The position numbers were made by a program, and so were the translations under genes. Of a stretch of 64,000 nucleotides of DNA, positions 50,693-63,428 are shown piece after piece. Source of the DNA: Hydnum rufescens UP504 (lineage: Eukaryota > Basidiomycota > Agaricomycetes > Cantharellales > Hydnaceae). The stretch is from NCBI GenBank assembly GCA_014904985.1, contig MU128957.1, positions 109,213 through 173,212 on the forward strand, read 5' to 3'. Position 1 is the first letter of the stretch. Each line of letters begins with the position of its first letter. Below the pieces are notes generated by a model that saw only the letters and a list, made by a program, of their open reading frames with translations, made no database searches and was not told the origin of the DNA.

Positions 50693-51286
50693 CTGCTGTG
50701 GGCCTCCCCCATTTTCATTGGCTTTTGCGCTTCCATGTTCATACTGTTAGCTCCCTGCATCCTCTATGCGTGAGTACACCAGTAGCGGACATACCTAGGA
50801 AGACCGAGAATTCCGAGTTTGGATACTTGACCGAGGAATCCCCAAAAAAAATTCAAGTCGCAATTACCGTCGACTCCAGGGATGGGGAAAGGGTTGCAAT
50901 TAATGATAATGATGTCCATGCGAGTAACACATTGCTTGATTCCCAATTTATCCGCCTAGCATGGATCCACAGGCTACATAGCACTGGGTGTTAATTTTCT
51001 GATTCCGGCCTTATGCTGCTCTACACATAAGCTACATCATCTGTCTGAAGGGAGGGGGAGGGTTGGTTGGAAATACAAAGTGTGCTAGTAGAGTACTTGG
51101 GTGCGAAACTGGCACACCTAGGGTGAAGAACCCGATCGAACGAACAAGCCACAATCTAGGGTTCAAAAATCCATCAGAATAGGGCCTGTTTCTTGGAGAA
51201 GCAGACGTTGCACGTCTCGGAGTGCGAGCCGGGAAATCTGCGTGATACCGTGGGGAAATGCTGCCGTTTGTGGACGACTTTGTTCT

Positions 51287-54200
51287 TCATAATGGAGGTG
51301 GAGGGGGTTTTCGTTGGATGATAGGGTCAATTGGAGTAGGCAACGATTGCGCATGCGAATAAAGTTCTTCGTCGGACGAGGAACTTGGACTTGGAGACGA
51401 ATCGAAGGGATTCGTCGAGCTAAAAGTGGAGTCGATCACGATTGGAGGGAAAACACCGTTCGGGTGTCCTGGACGGAGGTGTCAGGATCAGACAGGGCAT
51501 TAGTATTAAGGATACTCTGCATACCTTCGCCGTCCCACCAAGCTTTTTCATCGGTGCTTGGTGGAGGCACTGAAAATTAGAGGATGAATATCTTCACGAA
51601 GAATGAGCGACCAAGACATCGGACATACGCGGGTCCCTATTCTGAGTATCGATATCTAATGCTTGCAACTTGGCTTCCAGCTTCCCCTCCAGATCCGTCA
51701 GAGTAGTACCTTTGAGCAGTTCCTGGGACAAAGCAGCCTTTTTCGCGGCGTCGACAATTCTGACTCCCGCTCGAAACAGTCCGAAAACTATCCATAGCCT
51801 GGTGAAAAAGTCTGCCGTGAACACGAAGGTGAATACGTACCGGGTCGATGATCTGAACCTTTAAGTTCTGCTCGAGAATAAACCGAAAGATCTAGATCGT
51901 TGCCTCGATACAATATTCGATCTAGATAGTCAAATTGAGGATGCAGATTCTTTCCTGTGAAGCGAGTATGTACCTGTCCAAGCCGGGATGCGCATTTTTT
52001 CGCTAGTATCGTAGAAGTCTGAATGGAGGTTGTAACGATATGTTGGACGAAATAAAATAGGTCCCTCTTCATAGCCTACGAAGGCTGCTTGCGAATCCAT
52101 GCACCTCTTTAACTGTGGCAAAGTTTACCAAGGTAAGATATGCATTTCAAAAGGAATTCCGGTCACAATTACCTGATCAGCAGCAAGCAAAGGATCCAAA
52201 TTATCTAATTCGGCTAAGGATCTGACCTGCTCATTGTCCAAATCAATGCGATAGTTGGTGTCCGCCAGCCACACAACATTACTGAAAACATCGGTCAATC
52301 CAATTCCGGGGAAGAAACATCGCCGTAACGTACTCATGGGATGCCATCGTTTTGCCTTTCTGAAAGTGGAGCCCGGTCACAATTGTGCGGTAGTCACTGT
52401 TGCGCTCCTCAACGTTGGCATGCCCGGCAGCTAGGTGGGCGGTAACGAAACAAAACGTCGTGTCGTAATATTGCAGTCGAATTGCAACCGCGCCTTTATT
52501 TCCTGACATGCCTCTGAGACCGGTCTATAGGTGTACATCCCTTATTATCGTCCGATGTAAGTGAACCTCGGGGGAACCAGTACCTTGCGCGTCGCAGCTT
52601 CAACGTTTCTTATGATGCCAGAGAGCTCTGATCGTACCAGTAGGATCAGAGCTGTTCCGACGAGCTACGATGGAAAAAGACAGTGAGAAGAGCAATTGAC
52701 AGATTGATAAAGCCGACCACGTTCACCTGCTCGCTCCGCAAGACGATATAATCAGCTTTTTTATTAGGTCGGCGAGCCAGCGTTTCCGTTATGACGGCCT
52801 CCCATCTCCGCCTACGTATCCCTTGGGTCAACAATTCCGCTTAAAGTGTTATATGTCAAGACTTACAGCTTTTCAGGGTCGGTCTGCACTATTTGTTGAG
52901 CAGTCAAAGGAACAATTTCCTGAAAACCAAGAACGAACATATCCGGACTACGAGAAAATCAGCATTGACGACAATGAGATGAAAAAACTCTTACTCCTGT
53001 GGGTCTACAGGGGAGGGAAGCCCCACCATCAATGAGGCGAAGATAGCATATCCATTGCGGTCACTCACTAGACTGAGGAAAGAGCCAAGGCAGTATGGAC
53101 TCTGAGGCCGACTGTTATAGCCGAGTCAACCAGCTGCAGGAGGACAAAGGGGAAAACCCGGGTACTCACACGACCATTAACATTCCATGTCCCGACGAAG
53201 ATTGTGCTATGAAATACCATTGAATACTCAGGCAGTCTGTGATGGGAAACATAACTATTTGGGGTGACGCAGAGGGAAAGCTGAACGACCGCACCGTGTT
53301 GCCAGAGCCGAGCGCACATAATCATGTACTGGATCAAAGACTGTGACAGGCCTCTGATTTGTCAAGTTCCCCTAAGAGTTCATCGGCGTAGAGAACGCAT
53401 GTCAGTATATGATGCATTTTAGGTTGACCGGATGCGTGGCGTACAAGGAACATATCGATAGCAGTCTGCTTCGACTTATCCTGGAAGTTGTTGATATAGG
53501 CACGGGAAACGCTCTTAGTTGCATCCGATAGCACACCTAAATCAAGGCTCTTCAGTGGGACATAGCATAAGGAAGGATTGTCCACACGCACCAGCCAATG
53601 TGCGTTTCCCACTGCGGGTAACACTCGTGTTAAGAGCTCCAGTCCCAGCATAGATCCTAGATAGCGCGTCTCCGTTTTCGGCCCATAGCTCTCGGTGGTT
53701 CGACCAGAGCGAACTGTATCCTGTCCATTCATCGCGCATATTAAACAGATAGAGCTCGAGGGTGGTCCGAGATAAGATATCTTGGACGAAATTCGTGCGA
53801 TCAAGGCTATGTAGAGCTGTAAGCCAATTGTAAAGGCTGATGTGTTCATTAGACGGCTCACCAGTCTAGGCAGTTCGTCCGGAACACTCCCTTCTGAGAT
53901 GTGACGATCTCGTTTAATGAATGGTCAATGGTCGTGTAACTGTAATCCTCCATTCCCTCCTTGACTCCTGGCATCCTGCAAATTTCGCGGACGCTATCAT
54001 GTCCACCCACTCGCACCGACTGATGAAAATCAAAATTGGTGATGCCAACTTTATTCGGGGCAGAGGATTGGATGGCTGTCGCTGCTGCTCTAACGTGCTG
54101 GACATATGCATCAGACAAGATCTGCTCGTTCTCTTTGGTGCTAAGGAGATTTATGGCATGTACTGCAGAGTATTCTTCCGTGAGGTGAAGGAAATGACGG

Positions 54201-55471
54201 TCAAAAGCTGGTTGAGAGGCGATTTGGGCCTGGTAATTTGGATCTTTTGACTGAATGTCTGTATCCCTTGTTGTTCCCAGAATACTATAAGTTGGTACAT
54301 TGCGTGAGTGACAATTTCCTAAAAGGAATGGGAGAAGAGACAGACGAGGAATGCTCCCCCGGACTTGGGTGTAACTGAATGTGTATTCATTAGTGCTGAA
54401 CATAGTTTCTGTCTTCAAATGTTGAAATCGTCGTCATGAATAATTCTATCTCGACATAAGAACGCCCAAACCTCGACAAAATTCGCACAGTTACCATCGT
54501 CATCAACTCCACGGGTATTGAAGCGGGTCCCCGCACGCTTCCAGCCAAGCCTAGATATCAGCGCAATCGTCCCAATGGCAGGGCCACTCGCAGGGGCTAC
54601 GGGAAGTGGCATATTGAAGACCCCAACATAACCTTGAATCGCAAGAATCTATAGATATATCCCATGTTAAATTGAAGCATCTACTGGGGGTACGACGTAC
54701 GATAAACTGGCAGAGATCCAGCTCTGCAGCTTCAAGTGGGTCCAGACGCTCACGGAACTCCAAGAGAGACTTGACGATATATTCGTTCCAGACAAATCGA
54801 TCATCGTATCCATCCATCCCGCTCCCAGTCCGGTGAAATCTCAACCCAAGTCTAGTACTCAAATCCCATTGTGGCCGAGTAGCATAATAGAAAGTACCAG
54901 ACGAGAGGATTTTGATCAGGGGAGCGCATGGGTGCTCATACATAGATCCGGGAACAGTCCCTTGAGTACCGGAAGCAGAGTAAGGGTCTCGCATGACGTC
55001 CGAGCCATCTAGAAACGAAGGGCTCGCAAGACCTTCCGAGATCGAGGACAAATCGTCGTAGGCAGACGAGTTAATAGAGAAGAAGTTCACATCCTGGATT
55101 CGCGATACATTCTCTGGGGTCGTACTCCCTGGTCGCATGTTACCAATGAAGGAAGCGAAGGTGACGACAGCGAGGAAAATATCTTGGGGTCGCAGACACT
55201 CAATGCACCATAATAAAAGGACAAAAGGAGGGAACCCACCGTTCCCGACGTTTATTATCCCGAGGCAGCCATACACGGATCGATTCGTGAGTCTGACTAC
55301 CCCATTGAGATCTACCTCACTCTTGGGAAGGAATTCTACAACAGCCTGAGAAGAGGGTTGATTCTCGGTGGCTCTAAAAATAAGGGCTCGCGGAGGAGTC
55401 CCAAGGCGCTCGTCATCAGTGGTTGTCACCAACAGAAGTGCCCTAGGTTCCTCTCGAAGATAGAGATGCAT
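51287..55471 (-). CDS. Synaptojanin-type phosphoinositide phosphatase (SAC1 + 5-phosphatase)
   Basis: Two-domain enzyme like yeast Inp52/Inp53 that clears phosphoinositides during endocytosis. The N-terminal SAC1 domain starts [16 protein letters not shown] and has its CX5R catalytic motif across an intron (RTNCLDCLDRTN near 53850). The 5-phosphatase domain has [29 protein letters not shown] with [36 protein letters not shown] and [13 protein letters not shown] motif (EH-domain binding) and the Pro-rich end RKPPPPPL follow, fitting recruitment to endocytic sites. Many short introns. An open frame continues to 55648 in the 5' direction, but the family start and the divergent neighbour favour Met at 55471. 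Only 93 bases separate it from the SF3a60 gene. Confidence 0.9.
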
Positions 55472-55564
55472 GCGCCCAGCGGCCCGGTAAGTTCCGGTGT
55501 TGAGCTCGAGCTCGGCATCTGTCACGGTATCGCCCATAAAGTATTCGCCTACCCCTTCAGCACC
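55472..55564. promoter_or_regulatory. 93-bp divergent promoter, synaptojanin / SF3a60
   Basis: The two start codons face away from each other across 93 bases, so promoter and leader sequences must overlap or reach into the neighbouring gene. Confidence 0.55.
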
Positions 55565-57557
55565 ATGGATTCTGTGATTGAACTCCAGCGGCAAACACAT
55601 GAAGAAGTTGAGCGCTTGGAGATGACGCTTGCTTCGATCCTTTCTCAACAGACGAACCAGGTCCGATAAATAGACACAGTCGTCATGAGTTCATACTAAA
55701 GGCGTTGCATTTCTCTAGCATAGCATAAAACTAGCTAATGAGCATCGTGCGAAGGACATTCTTGCCAGAATAGACCAGCGGATGTTGACTTTAAGAGAAT
55801 TCTATGATGATAACGATGGGTACGTCAGTTTTTGTAGTCTTCGGTTTTTATCTGGCGCTTACGGTGGGTCCTGTAGAGTACGACGGCATGAGACAGAACT
55901 CTTGGATATACCTGATGGTTCTGGTTCTGGAGACGAACTCTCCGAGTTTTACACTCGCCTAAACAAAATCAAAGACTTCCATCGAAAGTACCCAGACACT
56001 GCGTCAGATCCATTTGCTGTCGAACTCAACGGCATACTGGGACAAGAGAAAACGGAAGATGATCAAGAGGACCGTTGGTATCGTTCTCTTCATGTAATTA
56101 GAGTTGAGATTGATCATGCCCTTCTTGCAGCTATCTCCCTCTTGTTTTCTGGAGAAGAATCATATGGCCGATACCTTGATCTGTACGCAAATCATGCGCA
56201 GTATAACAATCTCAAGCACATCGACAAGCGCGTCCCATATCTTCAGTACCTTGATATTCTTATTGCATCCAAGGAAGGTGCAATCCACCGCGATCTCCCC
56301 AAGGCTGCTCGGAATCACAAAGACTATGAAAGGTCCTTTTCCCCCACTCAACCTTCCACTTGCGTTTCATACTGACGAGTTTTTACAGTTATCTCTCGTC
56401 GCTCCATTCGTACCTACTCTCTTATACGAAACGGACACAACCGCTGGTCGACGTTGATGCCCAGCAGGCAGAAGCGGACAAAGAGTTCGAAAAGTTGTGG
56501 GAGCAGGGCCAAATTACAAACTGGGAGGACGTCGCTCCAAAGTCGCACGAAGCGAATGGGGGGCTGTGGTGTGTTACATGTGAGCACACTTGTCACATTT
56601 CTGTGGGCGTTGTGATTGAGTTGTATATACAGGCCAGAAGCTCTATTCAAAACAAACGGTATATGATGCTCATCTTAAGTCGAAGAAGCACCTCAGCAAG
56701 GCCAGTGGACGCACAGGCAGTGATACTGCTGTGAACGGTGCACCCACCAGCCAAGAAAATGGAGTTGGGTCAGCCCTAGCCAAAGCCAAAAGCCAAAGTC
56801 GTATAACTCCGCTCGATTAACTGCTCTCCTCCAGCCTCTCCTACAAGGCCTTCTTCACATACTTGCTGACACCAAGGCTAATGTCGAACGGCGATTCTCG
56901 CTTACATCACGAGAGCGTGAACTGGAGCAGGATGCACCAGCTCCTGCTGCGCCCCCAGCTGCAAATGGGACGGCGGGAGGCGACGAAGAAGAGGAAGAGG
57001 AGAGGATATATAATCCCCTCAAGTTACCTCTGGGGTGGGATGGGAAGCCGATTCCGTATTGGCTATTCAAACTCCATGGACTGGGTGTCGAGTATCGATG
57101 CGAGATCTGCTCAGACGGTGTCTATATGGGCCGGTATGATTATCTTGGCTTGTTCTCGTGTCCTACTGGCGAATTGACCTTCTTCACTCCCAGAAAAAAC
57201 TTCGATCGGCATTTCCAAGTCAGTTTCACCTTCTATTTTCGATTCATCTCTTCCTACTGAACGTCAATTACCGCTAGGAATCACGGCATGCTTTCGGGAT
57301 GCGTGCTCTCGGTCTTCCCAACACCAAGCACTTCCACGAAATTACACGCATAGAGGATGCATTAGCCTGTAAGTCGTTCATGGTCCCACAAGAATTGCTG
57401 AGATTTTACCTCCCGCTTGACAGTGGCCGAGAAACTGAAGCAAGAAGGCAAGCAAGAGATCTTCCAAAACGAAACAATGGAAGAACTAGAAGATGACGAC
57501 GGGAACGTATACAACCGTAAAACCTACGAAGATCTGAAGAAGCAAGGGATTATCTAG
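55565..57557 (+). CDS. PRP9: Splicing factor SF3a60 / Prp9
   Basis: Subunit of SF3a in the U2 snRNP, needed for branch-site recognition. Family marks: N-terminal helices ([36 protein letters not shown]), [36 protein letters not shown], a C2H2 zinc finger ([20 protein letters not shown] followed by KKH), and the C-terminal matrin-type finger [20 protein letters not shown] with [20 protein letters not shown]. It ends EDLKKQGII. Near 56806 the frame is one base short between [10 protein letters not shown] and [11 protein letters not shown], with no intron that fits; since the gene is essential this looks like an assembly deletion. Another subunit of the same particle, SF3b14, lies 1.7 kb away. 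Confidence 0.9.
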
Positions 57558-58009
57558 GATCTAGTGTATTATTCTACCTGCCTGTATTGTATGCGTGATT
57601 TGTGATAACACGATTTATATTCCCGCCGGTGTCCTAATCATGGATTACTCCCTCGCCACGAATTGGGGGCATTTAAACTACTGCGAATGCGAAGTTTGGA
57701 ACGAACCTTTTGGATGGGATGTGGGCCGTTTTTTTTTCCTGGGGGTAGAAATCACTAGGAGGCTTCTGTCCACTTCAATGTCTGGCGTTTGAGTGTGGGT
57801 CCGATACTTAATTGTACAGACCAATTCGCAGAGCTCTCGTTTCCAACGAGCTACAACTATATTCTCGATTACTCACGTTGGTCGTGAGGATGGTGAGAGG
57901 GGAAACGCAACGTGTACGATCAGGACAAGAAGGGAACAAATAGTGACATTCGAATGGAATAGCTCGCTCTGCCAACGGGTCTCTTAAGTCTCTATGCATC
58001 ATACAGCAC
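57558..58009. other. 3' region between convergent genes
   Basis: No gene is supported. It lies between the stop of SF3a60 (+) and the stop of the DUF3669 gene (-). Confidence 0.45.
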
Positions 58010-59017
58010 TTACGAATCATTCGCATCACATCGCGTCTGCTCCGCCTCAATAGCCGAAAGGAAGGCTTGGGCTATGCTCCGCCCGGGCTCATCGTTTGGA
58101 GCCTTTTTGGAGGTATCGGTGCGAAATGCAGTATAGATTGGGTCCTGGGGACGCGCGAACGGGTAGTATGGGTTGTTTTGAAAATGAGCCTGCACGAGCC
58201 CCGCAACCCGGTCCAAATCTTGCTCCACCTTTGCATCTAATGCAGGATGATAAAGTTCGTTCGACGGCGTACTTCAAGGAGCTAGCTTGAATGCATTGAC
58301 CTGATTAACGTACCTGGTTGAAATCGATTACCCAAAACTGACTAGAGCTCCAACTGCTCCTCCTAAAACGAATTCAATATCGCGCGCATCAAAACCTCCA
58401 CACCAATGAATGCAGCCGAGCATCTCTCCCATCTCCTCAGCCACTTCCTCAATGGGAAGGCCTTGACATGTTGCGTGAGTTCGGAGTAATAAGCCCCATA
58501 CAGCAGATAGTTCCTTGGGTTGATAAACACTGACTGACAGCCATTAGATTCGGGAGGCAAAGTACAGTTGGGAGGCGCAGCAGCTCGATGCCTCAGGTAG
58601 AACCGGTTGCGGATAGGGATAGCATAGTGTTCGGCAAGAGCAGAGATGCGGTCCATCGCATAAACAGCGTGAGGTGTAGTGTCGGTAAAGGGGCGGAATG
58701 CCGCCCTTGAGACAATGGGTCCCATGGGCCGACGCCGAGTCTACTTCGTGCGGAAGATGGGGTGACATGAAGTGCACCCCAGGCAGAATCAAAATAAGCC
58801 AGGGCACGAAGAAAGGTGAACAAGGAATCGGAATTGCAACTGGAGTATACGACGTTCAAAGATTCGAATTCATCAAGAAGTTGTCTCCATTGATGTTGAT
58901 GTGTACCGATTTGAATGCGACAGCATTGTCTCCAGTTATGATAAAAACAGTGGCAAAGCTACCAGCCCTGATGCGCACTAGCTGTCGGGTTTCAGCCTCT
59001 TCCGTATATGTTAACAT
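58010..59017 (-). CDS. DUF3669-domain protein, three frame breaks
   Basis: Protein with the fungal DUF3669 domain (function unknown). Recognisable order: MLTYTEEAETRQLVRIRAGS and FATVFIITGDNAVAFKSVHI; DEFESLNVVYSSCNSDSLFT; AIPIRNRFYLRHRAA; INPRNYLLYGAYYSELTQ; EEVAEEMGEMLGCIHWCGGF and DARDIEFVLGGAVGAL; FWVIDFNQ; then AHFQNNPYYPFARPQDPIYT. The ID-F-N and NPYYP blocks are typical of the family. The frame is one base short at three places, near 58873, 58727 and 58455. At 58455 one extra C in a C run restores AFPIEEVAEEM. It is either a decayed gene or one with assembly deletions; I keep it as a CDS because the same kind of break occurs in essential neighbours. Confidence 0.6.
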
Positions 59018-59227
59018 GGCGGTGAAACATGTGGGGCCATGTGATCTGGAATTCTGTGCGCCCGCGCCACACGCTCTTCCTTACAACCGTCCAGCTGCCA
59101 ATACCTGCAGTGAGAAAGTTAGTCAATAATCACATCGAGGACTCTGCGCTCAAACGGGCTGAGGATTGCGCCTCTAAATATTATGACAGTACAATCGGAT
59201 ATACAAAACCAACTCGTAAAAGTGAGG

Positions 59228-59799
59228 TTATTCGTCCGGGATATTATGCTTTGCCTTGAGATTCGCGAGCTCTTCTTCTCGCCGAGCAAGGTCTTTAGCG
59301 GCGGCAGCATCTTGCCGCGCAGGCATATGGTATAATACTGACACGAGAGGTGCGGTGAGGTGCAATGAGAATGGGACCGGGCAAGTAAGGAGGGGGATAC
59401 GGCATACCTACAATATATCGCTCTTGGAGATGGAATCCGTTCAAATGATCCAGTGCATTCTTCGCCTACGTGTCATCGCAAAAGAGTGAATCACACGCTG
59501 TCGTACCCTATTAAATCCGCGCTGGCTAATGCACTCACGTCCATGACGTCCTCGAATACGACGAACGCTGTCCCTTTGGTTTTTGCGTCGTTTCCCAGGC
59601 GAATCTGCCGGATTGAACCATACCGCCCAAAGAGATCGTACAAATCTTCCCCAGTAATGTTATAGTTCAGATTTTTGACGAATAGCATACGGTTGGCCCC
59701 TGGGGGCAGGGCAGACTATAAAGCATGATTGTTGGCACAACTGGGTCTTATTGAGATTGAGTCTATTTATCTTACCATGGTAGTGCGTGCGAAAGACAT
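59228..59799 (-). CDS. Splicing factor SF3b14 / SF3B6 (p14), RRM protein
   Basis: Small subunit of SF3b in the U2 snRNP that contacts the branch-site region. The RRM is complete: RNP2 MLFVKNLNYNI, then DLYDLFGRYGSIRQIRLGND, RNP1 KGTAFVVFED, and the family tail with LNGFHLQERYIVVLY, DLARREEELANLK and KHNIPDE. About 125 residues, as expected. The first exon ends right after an ATG at 59776-59778 that may be the start; an in-frame ATG at 59799 gives MSFARTTMSALPPGANR and is chosen here. Introns lie near 59705-59775, 59480-59550 and 59330-59420. Confidence 0.9.
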
Positions 59800-60001
59800 G
59801 TTTAACGATCACGAACGTTAAAATGCCCTTTCAAATGTGTTTTGTTCTAGGGCACAAGAATGGAACTGTTTGGCGGTGACCAGATGACAAATCTTCGGCA
59901 ACTTCCTGTCAGGAAGACACGTGACACTACACTACTATTGGACTGAAGGCGAGTGGCGTTGATATACGGGAGGAAAAAATGACACGGAGGGACGAATGAA
60001 A

Positions 60002-63000
60002 TTATACAGTCTTACAACACCCATCCCCGGGACTTACCCCATTGCAACACATCGGACGCAGCCCGAACAGACACCCTTCTGAGGCCGTTTTACCTTTGGT
60101 CTTGCGAGGTTTCTTCAAGGCTTTTCCGAGTAAGTGCTCCGCTTCGACAAGACAATTCCAGCAATCACGCTCGCCAAATCCGACTGTAGAAGTCTTCTTT
60201 TGTATTGCTGGTGGCCTCAAGCGAAACCCGTTGAGAAGCTGCAGGACAATATAGTGCAGCCACTATAGCAGAATAATCAAAGCCTCCATGCTAGTGCAAT
60301 AGATGGTCCTGTGTATTACATACCATGACATTCGAAAGCGGACAAAACTTGGCCCAGTCATCTCCATTATGTTTCCGCATCATGCGGTAGATGTCGAACT
60401 GGTAGTCACCTTTATCGAATAGTTGGTCAGAGCCGTAGTTGAATTAGTCTGGCACACCATAGATCACCTTCGCCCTCAAAGATAACCTCTTCGAACTCCG
60501 TAAATTGCGGGACCTCACTAGCGTCACGCCCTCGATTACCTCAGAACGTGAATTGCGAGAAACCCGAGAAGATGCAAGCCCTGATGTTTGAATATTCATC
60601 CGTGACAAACCGAAATCGATGATAGTAGCTTTGACACCATGCGTAAGACTGTTCATTGGAATAAATTTCTCCTCGCCCAGCGAGGACGAATCGGATATCT
60701 TTGCAGTGCGAGCACTCCGACGCCCAGGAGTTGATGGCCTAGAAACTTCATCGATAAGAATCTGTCCCCAATGCAAATCGCGATGCTTGTCGGATGTGGC
60801 GGTTAGTGCTTCTATCATAAAACACAGGGAAATAAAACACCTCGAACGAAACTGCCTGTTCTGCGACGGCCAATGCCGTGCAAACCTGCCAAAACACGCT
60901 TGCACACTGGCGCCAAGCGTTTCGCATCTTCTTGTGCGCGAGGGCGAAATCTTGTGCTTCGAGATCGGATCCGCCATGTGGCAAGAGAATTACCACAAAA
61001 TGCTGAGTGTCTGGGAGAACGGCTTTTATACGTGTCAGAAATTGAACACCATGGACGCAGTACTTGCAGGTAATACCCGGACTGAAGCTTTGTGAACCTT
61101 TTCGCTCATCAAATGCATCCCATTCTTCTAATAACGAATTAGGGTAGCGACCGCGTACGACATATGTTCTGAAAGCCAAATATGAAACGCATCAGGAGCA
61201 AAATCCCAGCCTAAGGGATAACGACCCACTTAAGAAGTTTGATAAAACCTGAATGCACTTCGCCCATAATTTTTGTCGCCACAATCTCTCTGAGAACATC
61301 GCCAGGATCTGACACGCTAGGCCATGGAGCTTCATTCTTGTTCCCGGCATTAGGTCCCCGATCCCTAGGTTTAATCGCAATGGGCACGATCTTAAGTACC
61401 ACATCTCCGACGCGGAATACTTCACTGAAGCTTGCCTCCCCAATTTTACGGAATATCAATGGTGCGTCAGTTTGGTTCCGCATCCCACGTTTCCCATGAA
61501 TACTCTGATCCAAAGGGAAGGTCTCTACGAAGGCAGAGAAATGGAATGCTTCTGTTTGATGGCAAGCGTCGAGGAGGGCGTCGAGTGGTGCTGAGGGGGC
61601 TTGGAAGGGGGGCTGGGAGGGGCTAAGGATGTGGACGAGCCGGAAGGTAGATGAAGAGCCCGGACTTGATTAGTGATATCGTCTAATGCCCCCGACATTG
61701 ACATTGAGGTGCTAGTGTCAGAGGATATATCTATCACCCTGCTCCTCGCTGTGGCCTGGCCACTCTCCTCATCTTCGGAGCTTGACACATCAATAGTCTC
61801 CTGGGACGTGGGCGGGTTTGCAACTTCAAGTGTCGTGGCCGACCTTCCCAGCGGTCGCAAAACTCGAGCGTCTTTCAACTGGTTGCGCACCCCTTCCATG
61901 CCAGAGGGTGCCGACGTGTGACCTTTCGGGAGTGGATCCGCTCGTTCGTCCAATTGCGAAACTTCATGGTGGGCGATAGTGATGGCGTCGGGAGATTGAG
62001 GTATAAAATAATGGGCCTCTAGCCATTTAGACAGAATTCTCCTTTGCCGAGGGGATCCCGCATGGGGGAAAAGAACGCGAGGATCAGGCCTAGTAGAATA
62101 TTTGAGACGGACACTGGATGGTGCAAGAGAGAGAATTTCCTCCACGACGTTCAGATATTCGACATCATCAGATGAACTCGTAATGGATGCCCCAAAGACA
62201 GATGATGACGGTCGTTCGATGTTGGTTGACGGCACGCTCAATAGGGAAGATGCCAACAAGTGTGACTTGGAAGAAGTAGCTGGCAACTGGGATGGTCGAG
62301 AAGGCTTGGTTTGGGGTTGGGCGCCTCACGGATTGCGGGAAAAGCGCCCAGTGCCCCCAAACCATGATGCCTTGATATTGTTGGAGTAGCTACATTGCCT
62401 CGAGAGACGATTGGGCCATCCTTTACCGGAACTTTGGGTGATGGGTGCGATTTTGGGGGCCGCAGTAAACAATGAGTACCGGTGTTCCATGGCATATTCA
62501 CTTGACGCTCATCGAAAGAATCGTCTTCAATTTCTTCTCCGGAATCATCTGAAAGAATTATTCGTGCCATTCTAGCGGTAGATTTGGGGCGAACTTTCTT
62601 CTGTCTGACTTCGACATGGACTACCATGCCAAAAATTTAAATTTAAATTTAAAAAAACATAAGAACGAGGTACAATTATAGAAGGGAAAAGGGGACGCAC
62701 CTGTCTCTCCTTCGCTGTTGATATCAATTATCTCTACTTTCTGCGGGGCGTTCCGTTGAATGGGTGAGGGAGGAAGTCCTTTCTTGAGTCCCGAAGAATG
62801 TTCAAGGTCACCGCCTTTTTGCTAGCTTTTCTGGCCGGAGAGGTATTGACAAACTTCTGTTTCAGGGCCGTGCCACGAACCGTTTCAATCCGAGGTGAAT
62901 CAAACGTGTTCGCATCGCCTTTAGCAGCCAGCGGGACGCGTCCAGGAGTCACAGAAAGACTGGGTCTTCGCGGTGATGGGGGTCCGTCATAGTATAAACG

Positions 63001-63324
63001 GGCGCCCCTGTCGCTATGTTTCTTGGACGAAGCAGGGGAATGCGTGGATCCCTGACTGTGTGAGGCAACAAGATTCTGCACACGTTTTGCTTTTGGCTTT
63101 GGTCGCGATTGAACACTTTCAGGGGACAAAACGATGTCTTCTACATAGGAAATGCTCTCGGCATTGCTAGCGGTCTTGGGGTCATCTATATCGAACACCG
63201 GGACTACATTCTTGTTCCGGCGGCCATAGGTAGTCACCTAAGCCTCGATTCAGTGAATAGCCCTTCATTTGATGCTTGGCCTCACCTGCTTGGTTCTCCA
63301 CGATGTTTGGATTGTAGAGGGCAT
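60002..63324 (-). CDS. Haspin-like histone H3 kinase
   Basis: Haspin phosphorylates histone H3 on Thr3 in mitosis and so helps place the chromosomal passenger complex. A short first exon MPSTIQTSWRTKQ is joined to VTTYGRRNKNVVPVFDI. About 500 residues of basic and Ser-rich, probably disordered sequence follow. The kinase domain has IGEASFSEVF, VVLKIVPI, REIVATKIMGEVHSGFIKLL, HRDLHWGQILI as catalytic loop and IIDFGLSRM in place of DFG-type sequence. The haspin-specific end is GDYQFDIYRMMRKHNGDDW, AKFCPLSNVMWLHYIVLQLL. The last exon ends with a Lys-rich, Cys-containing tail. Introns are many and short. The layout fits the family; start and tail are less certain than the core. Confidence 0.85.
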
Positions 63325-63428
63325 TGGACCACGGAAGCAAAGGCGTTATTTGGTTCAACAAACGCTTCAGTTCGCGTGCACAACAGATGACAACAAAGAG
63401 ATTCAGTCACATTCGTTTGTAGGTACAG

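Noticed and set aside
55472..55648. N-terminal extension of the synaptojanin frame
   Set aside because: The extension overlaps the divergent SF3a60 coding start, and the conserved family start is MHLYLREE at 55471.
54551..55648. Single long minus frame taken as one exon
   Set aside because: A stretch inside it (around 55180-55245) reads unlike the SAC1 family and is better removed as an intron between GIINVGN and [12 protein letters not shown].
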